Shown here: in pieces, positions 61,358 through 64,000 of the stretch
Position numbering within the stretch: the stretch's first letter is position 1
How the letters are laid out: every line of letters begins with the position of its first letter
Assembly: GCA_016758965.1 (NCBI GenBank)
Contig: JAEPRB010000101.1
Location: 62,001 to 126,000, forward strand
DNA: 64,000 nucleotides
Direction of reading: 5' to 3'
From: Circinella minor
Taxonomy: Eukaryota > Mucoromycota > Mucoromycetes > Mucorales > Lichtheimiaceae
Notes under the pieces: generated by a model
What the model saw: only the letters and a program-made list of their open reading frames with translations
Databases searched by the model: none
Told to the model about the DNA's origin: nothing
Translations under genes and position numbers: made by a program

Positions 61358-61942
61358 TTATCTTTATTATTAATAACTTACTGAAAGGATGATGATTACT
61401 ATCATTTCTATCATTATATTGTGGTGGTGACTGAACATTATAACTCATTCCTCGTGTAGTAACAATATCTCTTTGTATTAACTATAATAAAATAATTATT
61501 AATAAAAAAAAAAAAATTGTTCCTTAATTAGGTTAAATCATGCTTTTTTTTTTTTTTTTGACCGCAGTATCCAAATTTAGAATGAACACAGAAATTGAAA
61601 GAACATTTTTTTTTTACTCTGCGATGACCCCGTTTAACACCCATGGCGATCATATCATCCTCTGTTACTTCAATTAACTATTATTTTGTTGTGATAACAA
61701 AAGAATATATAATATAAATATTAGATCACTTTTATACATATGACAACATACTTTATCAAATAAAAATAAATAATTAATATATGTATATATATATATATAT
61801 CTACCGATGATAATGATTCAAAGCCTTCAGTAATAAAAACTTCAAGATATTGAAGTAATCGACAATGTTGAAAAAATTCTTTAACTTCTTGATGTCCTTG
61901 ATTATTTATATCAAATGTTAAATGTTTATCTTGTATTTCCAT
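59765..61942 (-). CDS. SAM-domain plus HMG-box DNA-binding protein
   Basis: Putative transcription or chromatin factor. Six exons (61942-61805, 61677-61618, 61481-61382, 61219-60532, 60456-60265, 60137-59765) give about 516 aa. N-terminal SAM domain: EVKEFFQHCRLLQYLEVFIT, EGFESLSS / LIEVTEDDMIAMGVKRGHRR. The linker is rich in His/Gln/Ser/Asn. The HMG box lies in exon four: RKRPKPDLNAPTKPPSAYVM, FSNHLRAEMKNQNLTFAVIS, KIIGEKWKSLSAEKKHNYEL. The box resembles the sequence-nonspecific HMGB class (DLNAPTKPPSAYVMF). The tail is Asn/Ser/Thr-rich with two RRxS-type sites (RIRRACSES, RLRRHSFEG) that could be PKA targets. The donor of intron five (AG/gttttc) is weak, so the C-terminal join is less certain. 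Homopolymer and (AT)n tracts lie in introns. Confidence 0.85.
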
Positions 61943-62412
61943 CCTTTTAGTCGTTTTTATTATTATTATTTTTTGTTTGGGTATATATATATATATATAT
62001 GAGATATTTAATGAACAAGGGGGGGGGGTTAATATAAATAAAATTTCCCCTTTTATATATAAATATATATATATTCAAAAATACAGCTTAATAATTTACT
62101 TTTCAAAAATATGATTAAAAAAAGTAAAAGAAAAAAGATAAAAGAAATGATTAAAAAAAAAAAAAAAGAAAGAAAAAAAGGAACAGTTTTCTAATTTGGA
62201 TATTTTTCTTTTGTTTAATAGTCCGCCTAAAAAAAAAAAAATGATAAACTGCATTCTTATCCTAAACTCCCCCACCCCCCAAAAATAAAATAAAATATGA
62301 TATCATCATCCCCTTCAAATTGCTCCTTTCCCTTCCTAAACTTCCCCCCCCACCTCCAAAGAACATTTGAATTATTAGAGTGAAACATGAAAAAAAATGA
62401 CTTTTTTTTATT
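61943..62412. other. Spacer between HMG gene start and helicase 3' end
   Basis: (AT)n at about 61983-62000, a G-run near 62021-62029 and C-runs near 62270-62280 and 62343-62352. No gene; a minus frame over 62262-62453 is translation of these runs. Confidence 0.55.

Positions 62413-64000
<1,588 letters not shown>

Overview
The window looks like nuclear DNA of an early-diverging filamentous fungus, most likely a Mucoromycota/Mucorales species. It is AT-rich, with many homopolymer and (AT)n tracts. Most genes carry several short GT-AG introns (mostly about 50-130 nt) and encode fungal-type proteins. The spaces between gene clusters hold decayed transposons and several copies of a gene family I associate with Mucoromycota. 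Gene models were spliced by eye; exon ends are given where frame and splice sites agree.

Layout. 1-3256: mitochondrial seryl-tRNA synthetase (cut by the left edge) and a small mitochondrial-type membrane/coiled-coil protein, both minus. 3781-7435: accessory island with the 3' end of a LINE, a TA-flanked Tigger/pogo-like element, and a member of the PD-(D/E)XK-like family. 9447-16510: housekeeping block with an SPT2 histone chaperone (plus), CDP-diacylglycerol synthase and a UDP-glycosyltransferase (both minus). 17792-23473: second accessory island with MULE transposase remains, an inverted duplicated segment, a SINE-like insertion with a 16-bp target duplication, and two more family copies. 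24414-33205: five plus-strand genes or parts of the same cluster: two unrecognised proteins, a secreted aldose 1-epimerase and an SSH4/EAR1-type Rsp5 adaptor. 33508-40308: a 1,024-aa protein with adenine-N6 DNA methyltransferase motifs of the Eco57I/PglX kind, and an F-box/LRR protein, both minus. 40309-43738: long gene-poor stretch. 43739-49938: a second UDP-glycosyltransferase (plus) and a class II histone deacetylase (minus). 50571-52173: degenerate family copy and a TIR-only mariner palindrome. 53464-64000: NMA111 HtrA protease and a membrane-anchored heme-thiolate peroxidase/peroxygenase (plus), then a SAM+HMG-box protein and the DDX41-type RNA helicase (minus, cut by the right edge).

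Most genes are independent housekeeping units, not an operon. Three chromatin- or DNA-acting proteins are worth noting together: SPT2, the HDA1-class deacetylase, and above all the NPPY-motif DNA methyltransferase. N6-methyladenine is known to be abundant in early-diverging fungi, so the methyltransferase is the most promising lead. The second lead is the repeated family with D...ExK signatures, seen at least four times here in various stages of decay and associated with transposons.
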